A stretch of 54,854 nucleotides of DNA from Promethearchaeota archaeon (GTDB lineage: Archaea > Asgardarchaeota > Lokiarchaeia > Sigyniarchaeales > SOKP01), in assembly GCA_019058425.1 (NCBI GenBank), contig JAHPYZ010000026.1, positions 1 through 54,854 of the forward strand. Reading direction: 5' to 3'. Below, piece after piece: positions 1 to 8,799 of this stretch. Within the stretch, counting starts at the first letter, position 1; every line of letters begins with the position of its first letter. The position numbers were made by a program, and so were the translations under genes. The notes beneath the pieces were generated by a model. The model did no database searches. It was not told where the DNA came from and saw nothing but the letters and a program-made list of their open reading frames with translations.

Positions 1-1
1 T

Positions 2-559
2 ACTAAATTTGAATATGCTATAAGGTCTTGTATGCTTTTAACAAAAGTAGCGTTAACAAGGAGGGACAATGTGGGCGTTTTTACATTTTCGGACAAAAAG
101 AATTTGAATTTCTTGAAACCTGATAGTGGAGAAGAACATTTCTATCAAGTATTAGACTTTGTAGCAAGAGTAAAACCGCAGGGGAAGTGTAAGTTTATTG
201 AAGCAATGGATCACTTTACAAGACGTTTTCAAAAACGGAGTTTAATTTTCCTTATTTCAGATTTAGAAGCAAATCCTAAGGACATTTCTCAAGCAATAAA
301 AAAATTAGTTCCATTTAATCACAGTATTATATTAATCAATCCATTTAGTCCATGGTTTGAGATCCATGAAATAGATTTATCTTCAACAGATAAGGCTTTG
401 GCAGAAGCTATAAGTGAAGAAATGATGGAACATATTTTAACTATTAAGCATGGACTTCGAAATTTAGGAATAAATATAATAACATGTGGACCTGATGATA
501 TGATGAATCAAGTATTAAAAAATTATATGGACGCTAAGAAAAAGGGGAGTGCGTATTAA
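2..559 (+). CDS. DUF58-family protein, C-terminal part (5' truncated by window)
   Basis: The open frame runs from base 2 with no start codon, so the gene begins outside the window; the ATG at 32 is internal. The visible 186 residues read like the C-terminal half of DUF58 proteins, a von Willebrand A-like fold: EYAIRS and the arginine/aspartate-rich ALTRRDNVGVFTFSD segment, followed by LIFLISDLEANP. DUF58 proteins usually act with a MoxR-type AAA ATPase and membrane proteins in poorly understood chaperone-like assemblies. The next gene, 3 bases downstream, encodes a membrane protein and is probably its partner. No MoxR gene is visible, but it may lie upstream of the window. The family call is fairly secure; the exact role is unknown. 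Confidence 0.7.
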   Translation, partial: TKFEYAIRSCMLLTKVALTRRDNVGVFTFSDKKNLNFLKPDSGEEHFYQVLDFVARVKPQGKCKFIEAMDHFTRRFQKRSLIFLISDLEANPKDISQAIKKLVPFNHSIILINPFSPWFEIHEIDLSSTDKALAEAISEEMMEHILTIKHGLRNLGINIITCGPDDMMNQVLKNYMDAKKKGSAY

Positions 560-562
560 AAT

Positions 563-2041
563 ATGGCTCGTATATATTTGTTAATACTGAAAATAGTCAA
601 TTTAGCAATATTTTCTTGGTTATTTATTATTTTTTTGACTTCAATTTTCCATTTCAATGATGTTATTACAACTGCAGAAAATGAACTTGTCATATTAGCC
701 TTTTTCGGGGCTATAAAAAATATTTTTTCTTATATAATTTTTGGTGGCGGTATGGTAATAGCTTTTGCATGTGCAGTCTTACTTGGGTTTTATAATCCTT
801 ACATTTTTAGACTTATTGAAGCTTTTTTTAAGAGATACTTAACTTCATGGTTCTCATTTGATTTAAACCATATTCGAGTGCTTCTAGGTAGTGATACATT
901 CCAGTTACAAGATCTAGGATTACAACATATTCCTACATTAATAATGGGTGAAACTGAAGTTTTATTCAATGATCTATACTTATTTATTTTTCAAGTTCTT
1001 TTTGTTCTGGCTATAATTTATGCCATTAGAGCTTTTTATAAAAGTGATCCAAAGCATTCACTTGTTGCAGTTGGAGCTGTAGTCCTCATGGTTATAATCC
1101 CTTTAATGGTGGAAGGATTAAGAAGCATGATGGATCTAATTAGTATACATATTACGTATTTAGATGAAATGGTTAACCCAATTGACCCCAGTTTAGATCA
1201 AATACCACTTGATGACTTCTTTGCATTTGTAGCTAGTCCAGTTATTTCTTTCGCTATTATTTCTTATATATATTTGGAGCTTGCATTCCAAATTAATTAT
1301 ACGAACACTGTAACAAAACCATCACTAGAAAGAAGTGATAGACTAGAAGCTCAATTGAATATTCTCTCAAGAGAGTCATATTTTATTACAGCCAATATTG
1401 ATAAAATAAAACAAGAGGCTAAAGAAAGAATCCAACAAATAGAATCAGAACAAAAAGAAGGAATTGTTATCGGGAAATTTTTTGCCAAAACTGGTAAGAG
1501 ATTTTCTTATGTAAAAGAAATGATAGAGAGGAAAAAATTAGAGGAAGAGGAAAAAAAATTAGTTACTGCGGCATCAAAAACAAGGAGATTAGGGAGGTAT
1601 ATAGATCGTCTCTTTCGAGAAGATAGCGAAGCCAGAGATACATTAACTGCCAGATCATCAGCCCCTAGAGCTCGAAATTTATTAACATCAACTTTATTCA
1701 ACTTTACTTATCGATTAAGCTTACTTTTAGTTATAAGTTTCATAATAATACACCCACATTGGTTTTTGGATTCAATACTACATTTACCCCCTGCAATAAC
1801 AGAAAGTGTTGCAATTTATTCCCCAGAAGTTATCATAATTATACTAGGACCTATCATGTTGCTTTTTCCAGTAATTTCTAAATTGATTTCGTTTATTAAA
1901 CATAGAAATTTAATAGTTCGATTACAACAAGAAGGGCGTATAAAGGAAATTTTAGCATCCGTTGGAGATTATGTTATAAAAGAAGAACTTAAAGCCCCAA
2001 TAGAGGAAGAAACTGAAGAAGTAGCTACAGAATCTGCTTAA
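563..2041 (+). CDS. Multi-spanning membrane protein, partner of DUF58 protein
   Basis: This 492-residue protein has about seven hydrophobic segments, near residues 8-30, 48-76, 137-157, 166-186, 220-243, 380-398 and 415-440. A long charged helical stretch at about 255-370, rich in Lys, Glu and Arg, separates the last two from the rest and is probably cytoplasmic. The C-terminus is acidic (EEETEEVATES). It starts 3 bases after the DUF58 stop, so the two are probably co-transcribed, and it ends convergently with cofD. I do not recognise a named family. In DUF58/MoxR operons such membrane proteins are common, which is the only basis for a functional guess. Confidence 0.75.
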   Translation: MARIYLLILKIVNLAIFSWLFIIFLTSIFHFNDVITTAENELVILAFFGAIKNIFSYIIFGGGMVIAFACAVLLGFYNPYIFRLIEAFFKRYLTSWFSFDLNHIRVLLGSDTFQLQDLGLQHIPTLIMGETEVLFNDLYLFIFQVLFVLAIIYAIRAFYKSDPKHSLVAVGAVVLMVIIPLMVEGLRSMMDLISIHITYLDEMVNPIDPSLDQIPLDDFFAFVASPVISFAIISYIYLELAFQINYTNTVTKPSLERSDRLEAQLNILSRESYFITANIDKIKQEAKERIQQIESEQKEGIVIGKFFAKTGKRFSYVKEMIERKKLEEEEKKLVTAASKTRRLGRYIDRLFREDSEARDTLTARSSAPRARNLLTSTLFNFTYRLSLLLVISFIIIHPHWFLDSILHLPPAITESVAIYSPEVIIIILGPIMLLFPVISKLISFIKHRNLIVRLQQEGRIKEILASVGDYVIKEELKAPIEEETEEVATESA

Positions 2042-2055
2042 AATCTATATTATTT

Positions 2056-2991
2056 TTAAATTTCTAAATTTAAAACAAATTGAGCTAACTCAATCTTTTT
2101 TCTTAAATTAGTCATTATTGTATCATAAGGATAAGTTTTAATGCCTAATTTTTCAATTTTTGTTTTTAAATCAAAATCTCTATCATCTATAATAAAATGC
2201 CCTAAAAAATCATGATATAATCTCGCAACCCCCACACATGAAACATCTAAACCAAGATATCTCATCATTTTATCTGCTGGACCTTTTACTGACGCTCCTT
2301 CTATGATTGGGCTTATAGCAATTACTTTTTCTTTAACTAATGAAAGTGCATTTCTAATTCCTTTTACTTGTAGGATCGTTCCAATAGATACAATAGGATT
2401 TGATGGACAGATGATAATTTTTTTGGCTTTTTCTATATATTCTAATATACCCTCAACTGGTACAGCCTCTTCAATTCCTTTAAATTCTATTTTTAAAATT
2501 TCAGGTTTGCATTGGTGTTTAATGAAATATTCTTCAAAATGCATTTTTCCTTTTGGTGTTGTTATAAATGTTTCAACAGATGCATTACACATGGGCATAA
2601 GATGAGATTTAATTCTCAGATCTTTGCATATCAAATTAGTTATCTCAGCTTTATTAAAACCTCGATTGAACAAATCCGTGCGATATATATGTGTAGCTAG
2701 ATCTTTATCACCAAGGTTAAACCATCCTATATCATAGAATTTCTTTAAAATATGTAAACAATTAAAAGTTTCATTTTTAAAACCCCATCCTTTCTCATTA
2801 TCAACTAATTCTGCCAATGTATAAGTTATAATGTCCAAATCAGGACAAATTTTAAGACCAAATAATTCAATATCATCACCTGTATTTACAATAATATTAA
2901 GTAATTCAGGTTTAACCAGTTGTGTTAATCCTCTAATGAATTTTGCCGCACCAACGCCTCCAGCTAACACAACATAATGATTTTCATTCAT
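2056..2991 (-). CDS. cofD: 2-phospho-L-lactate transferase CofD (coenzyme F420 biosynthesis)
   Basis: CofD transfers the activated phospholactate-type moiety from its guanosine diphosphate carrier to Fo, making F420-0 or its dehydro form. The nucleotide-binding N-terminus LAGGVGAAKFIRGL is diagnostic, and NTGDDIELFGLKICPDLDI and ICPSNPIVSIGTIL match conserved family segments. I chose the ATG at 2991 (MNENHYVVLAGG) rather than the one at 3018. It leaves four bases after the stop of the upstream cofE fusion, whereas 3018 would add nine unconserved residues and overlap. It is the last gene of a five-gene minus-strand run with F420 and lipoate genes. Length is about 311 residues, normal for the family. 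Confidence 0.93.
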   Translation of the reverse strand: MNENHYVVLAGGVGAAKFIRGLTQLVKPELLNIIVNTGDDIELFGLKICPDLDIITYTLAELVDNEKGWGFKNETFNCLHILKKFYDIGWFNLGDKDLATHIYRTDLFNRGFNKAEITNLICKDLRIKSHLMPMCNASVETFITTPKGKMHFEEYFIKHQCKPEILKIEFKGIEEAVPVEGILEYIEKAKKIIICPSNPIVSIGTILQVKGIRNALSLVKEKVIAISPIIEGASVKGPADKMMRYLGLDVSCVGVARLYHDFLGHFIIDDRDFDLKTKIEKLGIKTYPYDTIMTNLRKKIELAQFVLNLEI

Positions 2992-2995
2992 AATT

Positions 2996-4414
2996 TTATG
3001 CATACATATTTGGTTCAAATATTATTTCTTTCAAGGCCTTACGATTTGGAGCTTTAACAGTTTTAAGAGGATATCCTACTGTAAAAAATGCCATTGGGAT
3101 ATAAGATACAGGAAGATTTAATACTTCTTTTATAACCTTTTTAGCAAAAAGTGGAGCACAATACCAGCATGATGCTAATTTTTTCATTTCTAAAGCAAGG
3201 AGTAGATAAGTAGCTGAACTACTGATACTCTGTATTCCTAAAATAAACTCGTTTTGTGTTCTCTCAGTATCTTTATATTTTTGAAGATCTTTATCATCTA
3301 AGCATAATAGTATCAGAAAAGGTGCCTCTAAAAATTTATTTCTTGTTTTTTCTACTTTAATCTTGATGGATTTTTCGCTATTACCATCTTTTAGTAAATC
3401 ATCTCTTAATTTATCATTCATTTTATCTATTAACCTTTCACGTAATATTCCTTTTCCTAAAATAATATACCTCCAAAATTGTCCATTATGAGCACTTGGC
3501 GCCCAACAAGCAAATTCAATGCATTCTTCAATAATTTCTTTCTCAACCTCCTTAGTACTAAAACCTAATTTGTAACTCCTTCTTTTTTTAAGTACTTCTA
3601 TAATATTTTCATAAGTTTGCTTTCTAAACAAATCAATTTCTCTATCTCGTAAAATTGAATTAATTGTAGTCTTCTCCTGAAATTCAAAATTATACCCTCT
3701 TATTATTACTAATGGTACACCCTCATCAGATTCTCCCATAACTAACTGTGCTGCTGCTGCTAGACTATCAACCTGACCAATAACAGTTGTCTGGAGTTCA
3801 TATCCATATAAATCTTTTTTTCCTCTCATATCTAAAGTCGGATTTATCCCTGAAACCCCTATAGCAGTTCCTATAGCGCCCACTCTAAAAGCTCTTCCGA
3901 AAGAATCTGAAATAATTACTGCGATTTCTTTATTAGTAATTCTTTTTAGTCCAATTCTAATTTTTTCAGCATCATTATCTGGATTTTTGGGCAATAGAGT
4001 TACAAATCCCTTATCACCAATATTAGATTTATCTATTCCAGCATCAGCACAGATAAATCCATGTTTAGTCTCCGTTATTAACACATGCTCACTCATTATG
4101 AGTGTCTTTGATTCGTCTAAAATTGCTTGTACTAATTTAGGATCTTTTTCCGGTAATCCTAGACTCTTAGCCTTTGGAGTAATCTTTTTGCAAATTTTGA
4201 TAGCTTTCTCACTAGGATTGATCCTATCTATATTTCTGATCCTTCCATTACTTTTAGATATTATAGATTGAGCAATTACTATTATATCTCCATCTTCTAA
4301 AGTAATCCCATTTATCTCTAAAGCATTTATTATAATTTCTGGGAGAAAGTCTCCCCTTTTAATTAATGGAATATCTTCTAATCCCATAATTTTAATTTCA
4401 TCTTTAAGATTCAT
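2996..4414 (-). CDS. cofE: F420-0:gamma-glutamyl ligase fused to a nitroreductase-like domain (FbiB-like)
   Basis: Residues 1 to about 250 are CofE, which adds glutamates to F420-0: GLEDIPLIKRGDFL at the N-terminus, then the conserved DSFGRAFRVGAIGTAIGVSG and IGQVDSLAAAAQLVMGESDEG segments. Residues from about 270 to 472 form a second domain of the flavin-dependent nitroreductase fold (EFACWAPSAHNGQFWRYI, SSSATYLLLALEMKKLASCW). This layout matches actinobacterial FbiB, where the C-terminal domain reduces dehydro-F420-0. Most archaeal CofE proteins are single-domain, about 250 residues. The fusion suggests, by inference, a dehydro-F420 intermediate here. The gene lies 2 bases after the upstream radical SAM gene and 4 bases before cofD. 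Confidence 0.88.
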   Translation of the reverse strand: MNLKDEIKIMGLEDIPLIKRGDFLPEIIINALEINGITLEDGDIIVIAQSIISKSNGRIRNIDRINPSEKAIKICKKITPKAKSLGLPEKDPKLVQAILDESKTLIMSEHVLITETKHGFICADAGIDKSNIGDKGFVTLLPKNPDNDAEKIRIGLKRITNKEIAVIISDSFGRAFRVGAIGTAIGVSGINPTLDMRGKKDLYGYELQTTVIGQVDSLAAAAQLVMGESDEGVPLVIIRGYNFEFQEKTTINSILRDREIDLFRKQTYENIIEVLKKRRSYKLGFSTKEVEKEIIEECIEFACWAPSAHNGQFWRYIILGKGILRERLIDKMNDKLRDDLLKDGNSEKSIKIKVEKTRNKFLEAPFLILLCLDDKDLQKYKDTERTQNEFILGIQSISSSATYLLLALEMKKLASCWYCAPLFAKKVIKEVLNLPVSYIPMAFFTVGYPLKTVKAPNRKALKEIIFEPNMYA

Positions 4415-4416
4415 AA

Positions 4417-5478
4417 TTATTCAATTTTAGATTTTAAATATCTTTTAATATCTGATTGTCTACTTTTAGCTAACTCTTCAAATTTTTTTGGGAGTGCACA
4501 ACAAGCAGAAAAAAATTTAAATTGGACATTTTGATTATGATTTTTTAGCCATAATAAAGTTTCTCTTGAAGGTATTTCAATTCGTGTTATACCTGCTTTA
4601 ATAGCATACTTTTCAACCTCGATTTTTATGCGTCCACGGGGCCTCATACAACCTAATGAAATTTCAGTTTTAGGAAAAATGAACCTTAATAAGGCTATAA
4701 TTTTAGCAATATCTTCTGGTTTTGGAGTATCAAATTGTAGGTTTTTATTTTTCGGGGGAATTAATACAATAACAACAATCAAAGATGGATTTATTAGAGT
4801 TTTTTTGATAAATTTAATAGAATCTAATTCTTTGTTAAGTTTTCCATAATGCAAACCAACACAAATATGAGGTACAATATTTAAATCGTATTTTATTAGT
4901 AAATCAATTGCTCTTTTGTATTCACTTAATTCAATATCTAAATGATATATATTTTTTACAACATCTTCATCCATATTAACATCAAAAGATACAATATCAA
5001 CACTAGCATCAGCGAGTCTCATTGCAGTCTCTTGATCTAACAAACCAGTGTGTGTGTTAATGACTAAATTTGTTTCTTTCTTTACTTTTTTAATGGTCTC
5101 TAAAAAATCTAATAATGGTACTGAACCATCATACCTACTCCCCCCCGAAATTAAGGCTCCTACACCATTATTTTCAGAAAGTTCTACTAAAAATTTTTCC
5201 AAATTTCTATTGTCTACTAACCCTTTCATTCCTTTCAAATATTTCTTATTACAATGTTCACACTCTAAAGCACATTTATTCCCCGTTATACTAATAGCAG
5301 GAAATCTCTTAGTTGGATTATATATTTTTAAAATATTTCCAAAATTCTTATTAGTAATATCCTGAGCTAAAGTGAGAAATGGTTTTAATTCATCATAATC
5401 TAAATTTATAAATTCTGAATAATCGGACCATAGAACATTTCCTGATTCTATCTTATCCAATAATTTCCCGCTATTCAT
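4417..5478 (-). CDS. Radical SAM protein, one half of a LipS1/LipS2-type lipoyl synthase
   Basis: This 353-residue radical SAM enzyme carries a CX3CX2C cluster motif (NKCALECEHCNKK, residues about 72-84). Its neighbours give the likely role: a lipoate-protein ligase overlaps its start by 8 bases and a second radical SAM protein lies just upstream of that. Archaea that lack classical LipA make lipoate with a pair of biotin-synthase-like radical SAM proteins, LipS1 and LipS2, often beside an LplA-type ligase; this trio has that arrangement. I cannot say with confidence which of the pair this is. Other conserved cysteines (SLGCMRPRG, FFSACCALP) could bind an auxiliary cluster. Confidence 0.75.
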   Translation of the reverse strand: MNSGKLLDKIESGNVLWSDYSEFINLDYDELKPFLTLAQDITNKNFGNILKIYNPTKRFPAISITGNKCALECEHCNKKYLKGMKGLVDNRNLEKFLVELSENNGVGALISGGSRYDGSVPLLDFLETIKKVKKETNLVINTHTGLLDQETAMRLADASVDIVSFDVNMDEDVVKNIYHLDIELSEYKRAIDLLIKYDLNIVPHICVGLHYGKLNKELDSIKFIKKTLINPSLIVVIVLIPPKNKNLQFDTPKPEDIAKIIALLRFIFPKTEISLGCMRPRGRIKIEVEKYAIKAGITRIEIPSRETLLWLKNHNQNVQFKFFSACCALPKKFEELAKSRQSDIKRYLKSKIE

Positions 5479-6250
5479 ATAATCTTAACCACTTCACATC
5501 TGAATATTTATCTTTTATCAAATTTTTGGCTAAATATTTTTCTTCCTCAGAAAATTTTCCTTCTTTTAATTCAATTCCTAAAGAACTTTGAAAACCTTGT
5601 TTTAATGAATTAATTAACTTTTCTTCTTCATAATTTTGTATTTGATTTTTAATTCCAATACATTTAGCCCTAACCGATTGTACCATTCGTGATTTACCGA
5701 CATTCTCAGGTGCTTTTAACACAGAATACATTAAATCGGGATCAATATCTAATAAAACTGTCCCATGTTGAAGAATATAACCTTTTTTCCTTACTTGTGC
5801 ATTCCCAGAAAATTTCTTACCATCCAATAGAATAGCAGGACAATGAATAATGTCTTTTTCAGGTTTTAATCCATAATAAGTAAGTCCTAGAATGATTCCT
5901 CGAGTTATAATTTCAAATTTTTCTATTATTTTTTTAGCGCCTAAGTTTTCAAGAAATTTAATAGGGCATACTATGGAATATGTAATTTCTCTTTTTTCAT
6001 CATGAAAAACAGCACCTCCTCCCGTTATTCGTCTAACTATATTAAAACCTTGTTCTCTCGTAAATTCAACGTCAATTTCGTTCATTAAGCTTTGATTCCT
6101 TCCAATGCTTGCAGTGGATGGTTTCCATTTATAAAATCTCAAAGTATTTAATGATTTCTTCTCAATTGCCATTTTAAGTATTGCTTCATCTAAAGCCATA
6201 TTACAAAATCCATTTCTAACTTCTATTGGTATATACCGCCAAGTACTCAT
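5471..6250 (-). CDS. lplA: Lipoate/octanoate-protein ligase, LplA type
   Basis: Members of this family attach lipoate or octanoate to lipoyl domains through an acyl-adenylate. The core motif RRITGGGAVFHDEKREITYS (residues about 73-92) and GRNQSLMNEID identify the family, and KKFSGNAQ supplies the conserved lysine region. At 259 residues it is short and lacks the C-terminal accessory domain of long LplA, as is typical for archaea, where that part is encoded separately or absent. It sits between two radical SAM genes, overlapping the downstream one by 8 bases, so it probably supplies the octanoylated substrate for a LipS-type synthase. The start MSTWRYIPIEV fits the family N-terminus. Confidence 0.9.
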   Translation of the reverse strand: MSTWRYIPIEVRNGFCNMALDEAILKMAIEKKSLNTLRFYKWKPSTASIGRNQSLMNEIDVEFTREQGFNIVRRITGGGAVFHDEKREITYSIVCPIKFLENLGAKKIIEKFEIITRGIILGLTYYGLKPEKDIIHCPAILLDGKKFSGNAQVRKKGYILQHGTVLLDIDPDLMYSVLKAPENVGKSRMVQSVRAKCIGIKNQIQNYEEEKLINSLKQGFQSSLGIELKEGKFSEEEKYLAKNLIKDKYSDVKWLRLYE

Positions 6251-6267
6251 ATTTTTACAGTTTATTT

Positions 6268-7278
6268 CTAGTTTACTTCATTAATTAATATTTTATAGAT
6301 TTCTTGTTTTTCATATTCATTTAGCATTCTCGGGTAATTATAGATAGGACCCGATGGTTTAGAAGTGTAATATGGACGATTACATCCTGGACATCCAGAA
6401 GTTAAAAAAGCATCAGTGCTATAGATAATATTATGTAATTCTATTTTATTGATATTAAAATTTATAAGGTTTCCTTTCAAATTAAATGTAAAATCTTTTA
6501 ATTTTTTATCTTCATTAACAATTAGATATCTACCAAGTTGCATTTTTCTGAAACTTAACAGTGAAGGCTGTTTTTTACTTTCAAATTTAGTTCCTTTTAT
6601 TGGAGTAAAAGCAAACAAAGAAACAAGTATATTTAAACTATTTAGTTCGATTATTCGTTCAATTATCTCTCTCTCAGTTTCTCCTAATCCAATTATTATA
6701 TGAGTACTAACAAATCCTTCTGAGAATATTGTTAATGCTTCAATTAACTTTTCAATATGCTGATCCCATCTATATGGTCCATTTACATCACTTCCTTTGA
6801 CTTTATTAAAGATATCTGGAGTGGCACCATCTAAAGCTATGCCTACTCTTTGAACGCCTACCGTTTTCAATTTTTTTAATTTTTCTTTCGACATAGGAGG
6901 AATAGCAACAGAAATTGGAATATCTGTATTATGTCTAATCTGAGTAATAATTTCTATAAGATCTATGAAGTTCTCAGGATAATTAAGAGTTTGAACACAA
7001 ACTCGTTTAAATTTCTTGGATGAGTTAAGATATTTTAATTTTGATAAAAACTCGTTAAAATTATATACAGGCCAGCTAACTCTTGAGAGTAATTCTTCTG
7101 AACTACGTGATGAACGTGCTTGTGGACAAAAGCCACAATTTGCAATGCAATGTCCATCTTTATAGGTCATTATATAACAAGTTGTTGGAGGAGATTTAAA
7201 TTTGGCAATCCTCCCTAATCCCAAAACAGAAGCACTTCCCAAAGATACTCTTATTTTTTCTATATCCACAAGTTTCAC
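6268..7278 (-). CDS. Radical SAM protein, biotin-synthase-like, second half of LipS1/LipS2-type lipoyl synthase
   Basis: This 336-residue protein has the radical SAM cluster motif in CIANCGFCPQARSS (residues about 43-56), the biotin-synthase-like form. Near the C-terminus TSGCPGCNRPYYTSKPSGP holds more cysteines that could bind a second iron-sulfur cluster as the sulfur donor. It is the first gene of the minus-strand run, 17 bases before lplA. With the other radical SAM gene two places downstream it fits the archaeal two-protein lipoyl synthase. A biotin synthase is the main alternative, but no biotin genes are nearby and a second radical SAM gene is. Confidence 0.77.
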   Translation of the reverse strand: MKLVDIEKIRVSLGSASVLGLGRIAKFKSPPTTCYIMTYKDGHCIANCGFCPQARSSRSSEELLSRVSWPVYNFNEFLSKLKYLNSSKKFKRVCVQTLNYPENFIDLIEIITQIRHNTDIPISVAIPPMSKEKLKKLKTVGVQRVGIALDGATPDIFNKVKGSDVNGPYRWDQHIEKLIEALTIFSEGFVSTHIIIGLGETEREIIERIIELNSLNILVSLFAFTPIKGTKFESKKQPSLLSFRKMQLGRYLIVNEDKKLKDFTFNLKGNLINFNINKIELHNIIYSTDAFLTSGCPGCNRPYYTSKPSGPIYNYPRMLNEYEKQEIYKILINEVN

Positions 7279-7460
7279 TAAAAAAGCATTAAAAATTAAG
7301 TATTATTCCTTCGAATTATAAATATATTAATCATTATAATGATGTCTCTTTTAAGAAATATCAGGATATGTTTATCTACATAAAAAATTTATTGAATCAA
7401 TTATTAAAATATTAAATATAAATTACAACCCCGAATTTTTAAAGAAACTGGTAAAACTTT

Positions 7461-8000
7461 ATGGTTGAATATAACGCACAAAAAATAGAAGAGAAATGGC
7501 AACAAAAATGGGAAAAAGAAAAAATTTTCGAAGTTAAGGAGGATAATAAAAAGCCAAAATATTATGTTTTAGAGATGTATCCCTACCCCTCCGGAAAACT
7601 TCATATGGGGCACTTAAGAAACTACACCATAGGGGATTGTTATGCTAGATTTAAAAGAATGAAAGGTTTCAATGTTCTCTATCCTATGGGTTATGATTCA
7701 TTTGGAATGCCTGCAGAAAATGCAGCAATTGATCATGGGGCTAATCCAGAAGATTGGACCAACAAAAATATTGAAAAAATGAAAGAACAACAAAAAAGGA
7801 TTGGATTGTCATATGATTGGACAAGAGAAGTATTTAGTCATAATCCTAATTATTATAAATGGGATCAGTGGTTTTTTCTAAAAATGTTAGAAAAGAATTT
7901 AGCATATAGACAAGAAAGTTATGTTAATTGGTGTCCAAAATGTGATATTATTTTTTTTATTCCTCTTTATAAAAGTCTTGAATTACTTTATTCAAACTAA
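7461..8000 (+). pseudogene. leuS: Leucyl-tRNA synthetase, 5' fragment only
   Basis: The first 162 or so residues are a good LeuRS N-terminus: [20 protein letters not shown], the HIGH-type motif [34 protein letters not shown] and the zinc-binding start VNWCPKCD. After that the sequence turns into an unrelated tail of about 17 residues ([17 protein letters not shown]) and stops. A complete LeuRS has well over 800 residues, so the editing domain, KMSKS loop and anticodon-binding domain are missing. The break at about 7,943-7,957 coincides with the 3' end of an oppositely oriented small gene. LeuRS is essential, so an intact copy must exist elsewhere, or the junction is a rearrangement or assembly error. 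It looks bacterial-type rather than the usual archaeal type. Confidence 0.85.
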
Positions 8001-8160
8001 TTTCAATTTCATCATCTTCTTTAAAATAAATATGAGAATCTCTACCCTGACTTCCAAAAACAAAATTGATTAAAAGTTGACCTAATCTTAATTCAGGATA
8101 ATGATTCCATACATTTTCTAATAATTGACAAATTATTTTAATTCTTTTAGGATCTCTCAT
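7957..8160 (-). CDS. Small conserved protein (67 aa) of a family common in bacteria and phages
   Basis: The sequence begins [20 protein letters not shown], then has the segment [11 protein letters not shown], and ends in an acidic helical part ([16 protein letters not shown]). I recall this layout (RDPxRI, then RLGQLIxN, then an acidic tail) from a widespread family of small uncharacterised proteins in bacteria and phages. Its function is unknown. The stop codon lies right at the break in the leuS fragment, so this gene marks the edge of the accessory DNA. Length and completeness look normal for the family. Confidence 0.65.
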   Translation of the reverse strand: MRDPKRIKIICQLLENVWNHYPELRLGQLLINFVFGSQGRDSHIYFKEDDEIEISLNKVIQDFYKEE

Positions 8161-8302
8161 AGTTATTTAGGACATTCGAAAAGTAATTAAACATCTAGAG
8201 GTATTAGGATCTTTAAATTAATAATTGGAATATTCAAATCAAATTCTTAATATAAGTATAAACAAATAATTTTAATGAGTCCTATCTATCATGCTCTAAA
8301 CT

Positions 8303-8318
8303 TTATACATGTATAAAT
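8303..8318. promoter_or_regulatory. 16-bp perfect palindrome with TATACATGTATA core
   Basis: TTTATACATGTATAAA reads the same on both strands. Its half TATACATG is shared with the inverted repeat between the CARF regulator and Argonaute genes (14,291-14,318), which suggests but does not prove a common DNA-binding protein. It lies in the 640-base stretch between 8,160 and 8,800, whose only other content I can support is the small minus-strand reading frame at 8,408-8,524. Confidence 0.4.
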
Positions 8319-8407
8319 AGATAATCTAAAAAATCATGGAATTAATAGAATAAAAGTAAAAAAAACTTGAAATATTCTTTATTTGATTAATAGGCATTTT
8401 AGTAGTA

Positions 8408-8524
8408 TTATCCTCCTCCACCACTTCCTTCATGATTACCTAATACAATGCTAATCATAGGTAAAATGAAAGCCATGTTGGCTAATACAAATAAAAGAAC
8501 TCTATAAACTTTATATAATTTCAA
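8408..8524 (-). CDS. Putative 38-residue membrane peptide with glycine-rich tail
   Basis: Starting at a TTG, this frame encodes a basic N-terminus (KLYKVYR), one hydrophobic segment of about 22 residues (VLLFVLANMAFILPMISIVLG) and a tail HEGSGGGG. An AAGGT ribosome-binding-like sequence lies about six bases before the TTG. The order of positive start, single membrane helix and glycine-rich end looks like a designed membrane peptide rather than chance. There is no other gene in this stretch. Function is unknown, and without homologues the call is tentative. Confidence 0.45.
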   Translation of the reverse strand: MKLYKVYRVLLFVLANMAFILPMISIVLGNHEGSGGGG

Positions 8525-8799
8525 ATTAATTACCTTTTTATTAAATTGACTGAATTTATATCATTTCTTCTAAAATCTTCTATTTAAACTGAAAGAATTT
8601 TCTTAATTTAGATAAAAATTGGGTTAAATTGTACAGAAAGTGAATTAAAAATATTTACAAAATCCTTATGCTGATTTATTTTTATGTTAATTTTTTCTTT
8701 ATAAAGGAGCAATTTGATTGATATAAAAGGAATTTCTATGAAAAAGTTTAAAAAGTAAATTGCTGCATATTAGATTCAAGACAAAAATTATCAAGTAAA

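Noticed and set aside
4417..7278. Radical SAM pair as biotin synthase genes
   Set aside because: The lplA gene between them and the lack of other biotin genes favour the lipoyl synthase reading, though one BioB-like member cannot be fully excluded.
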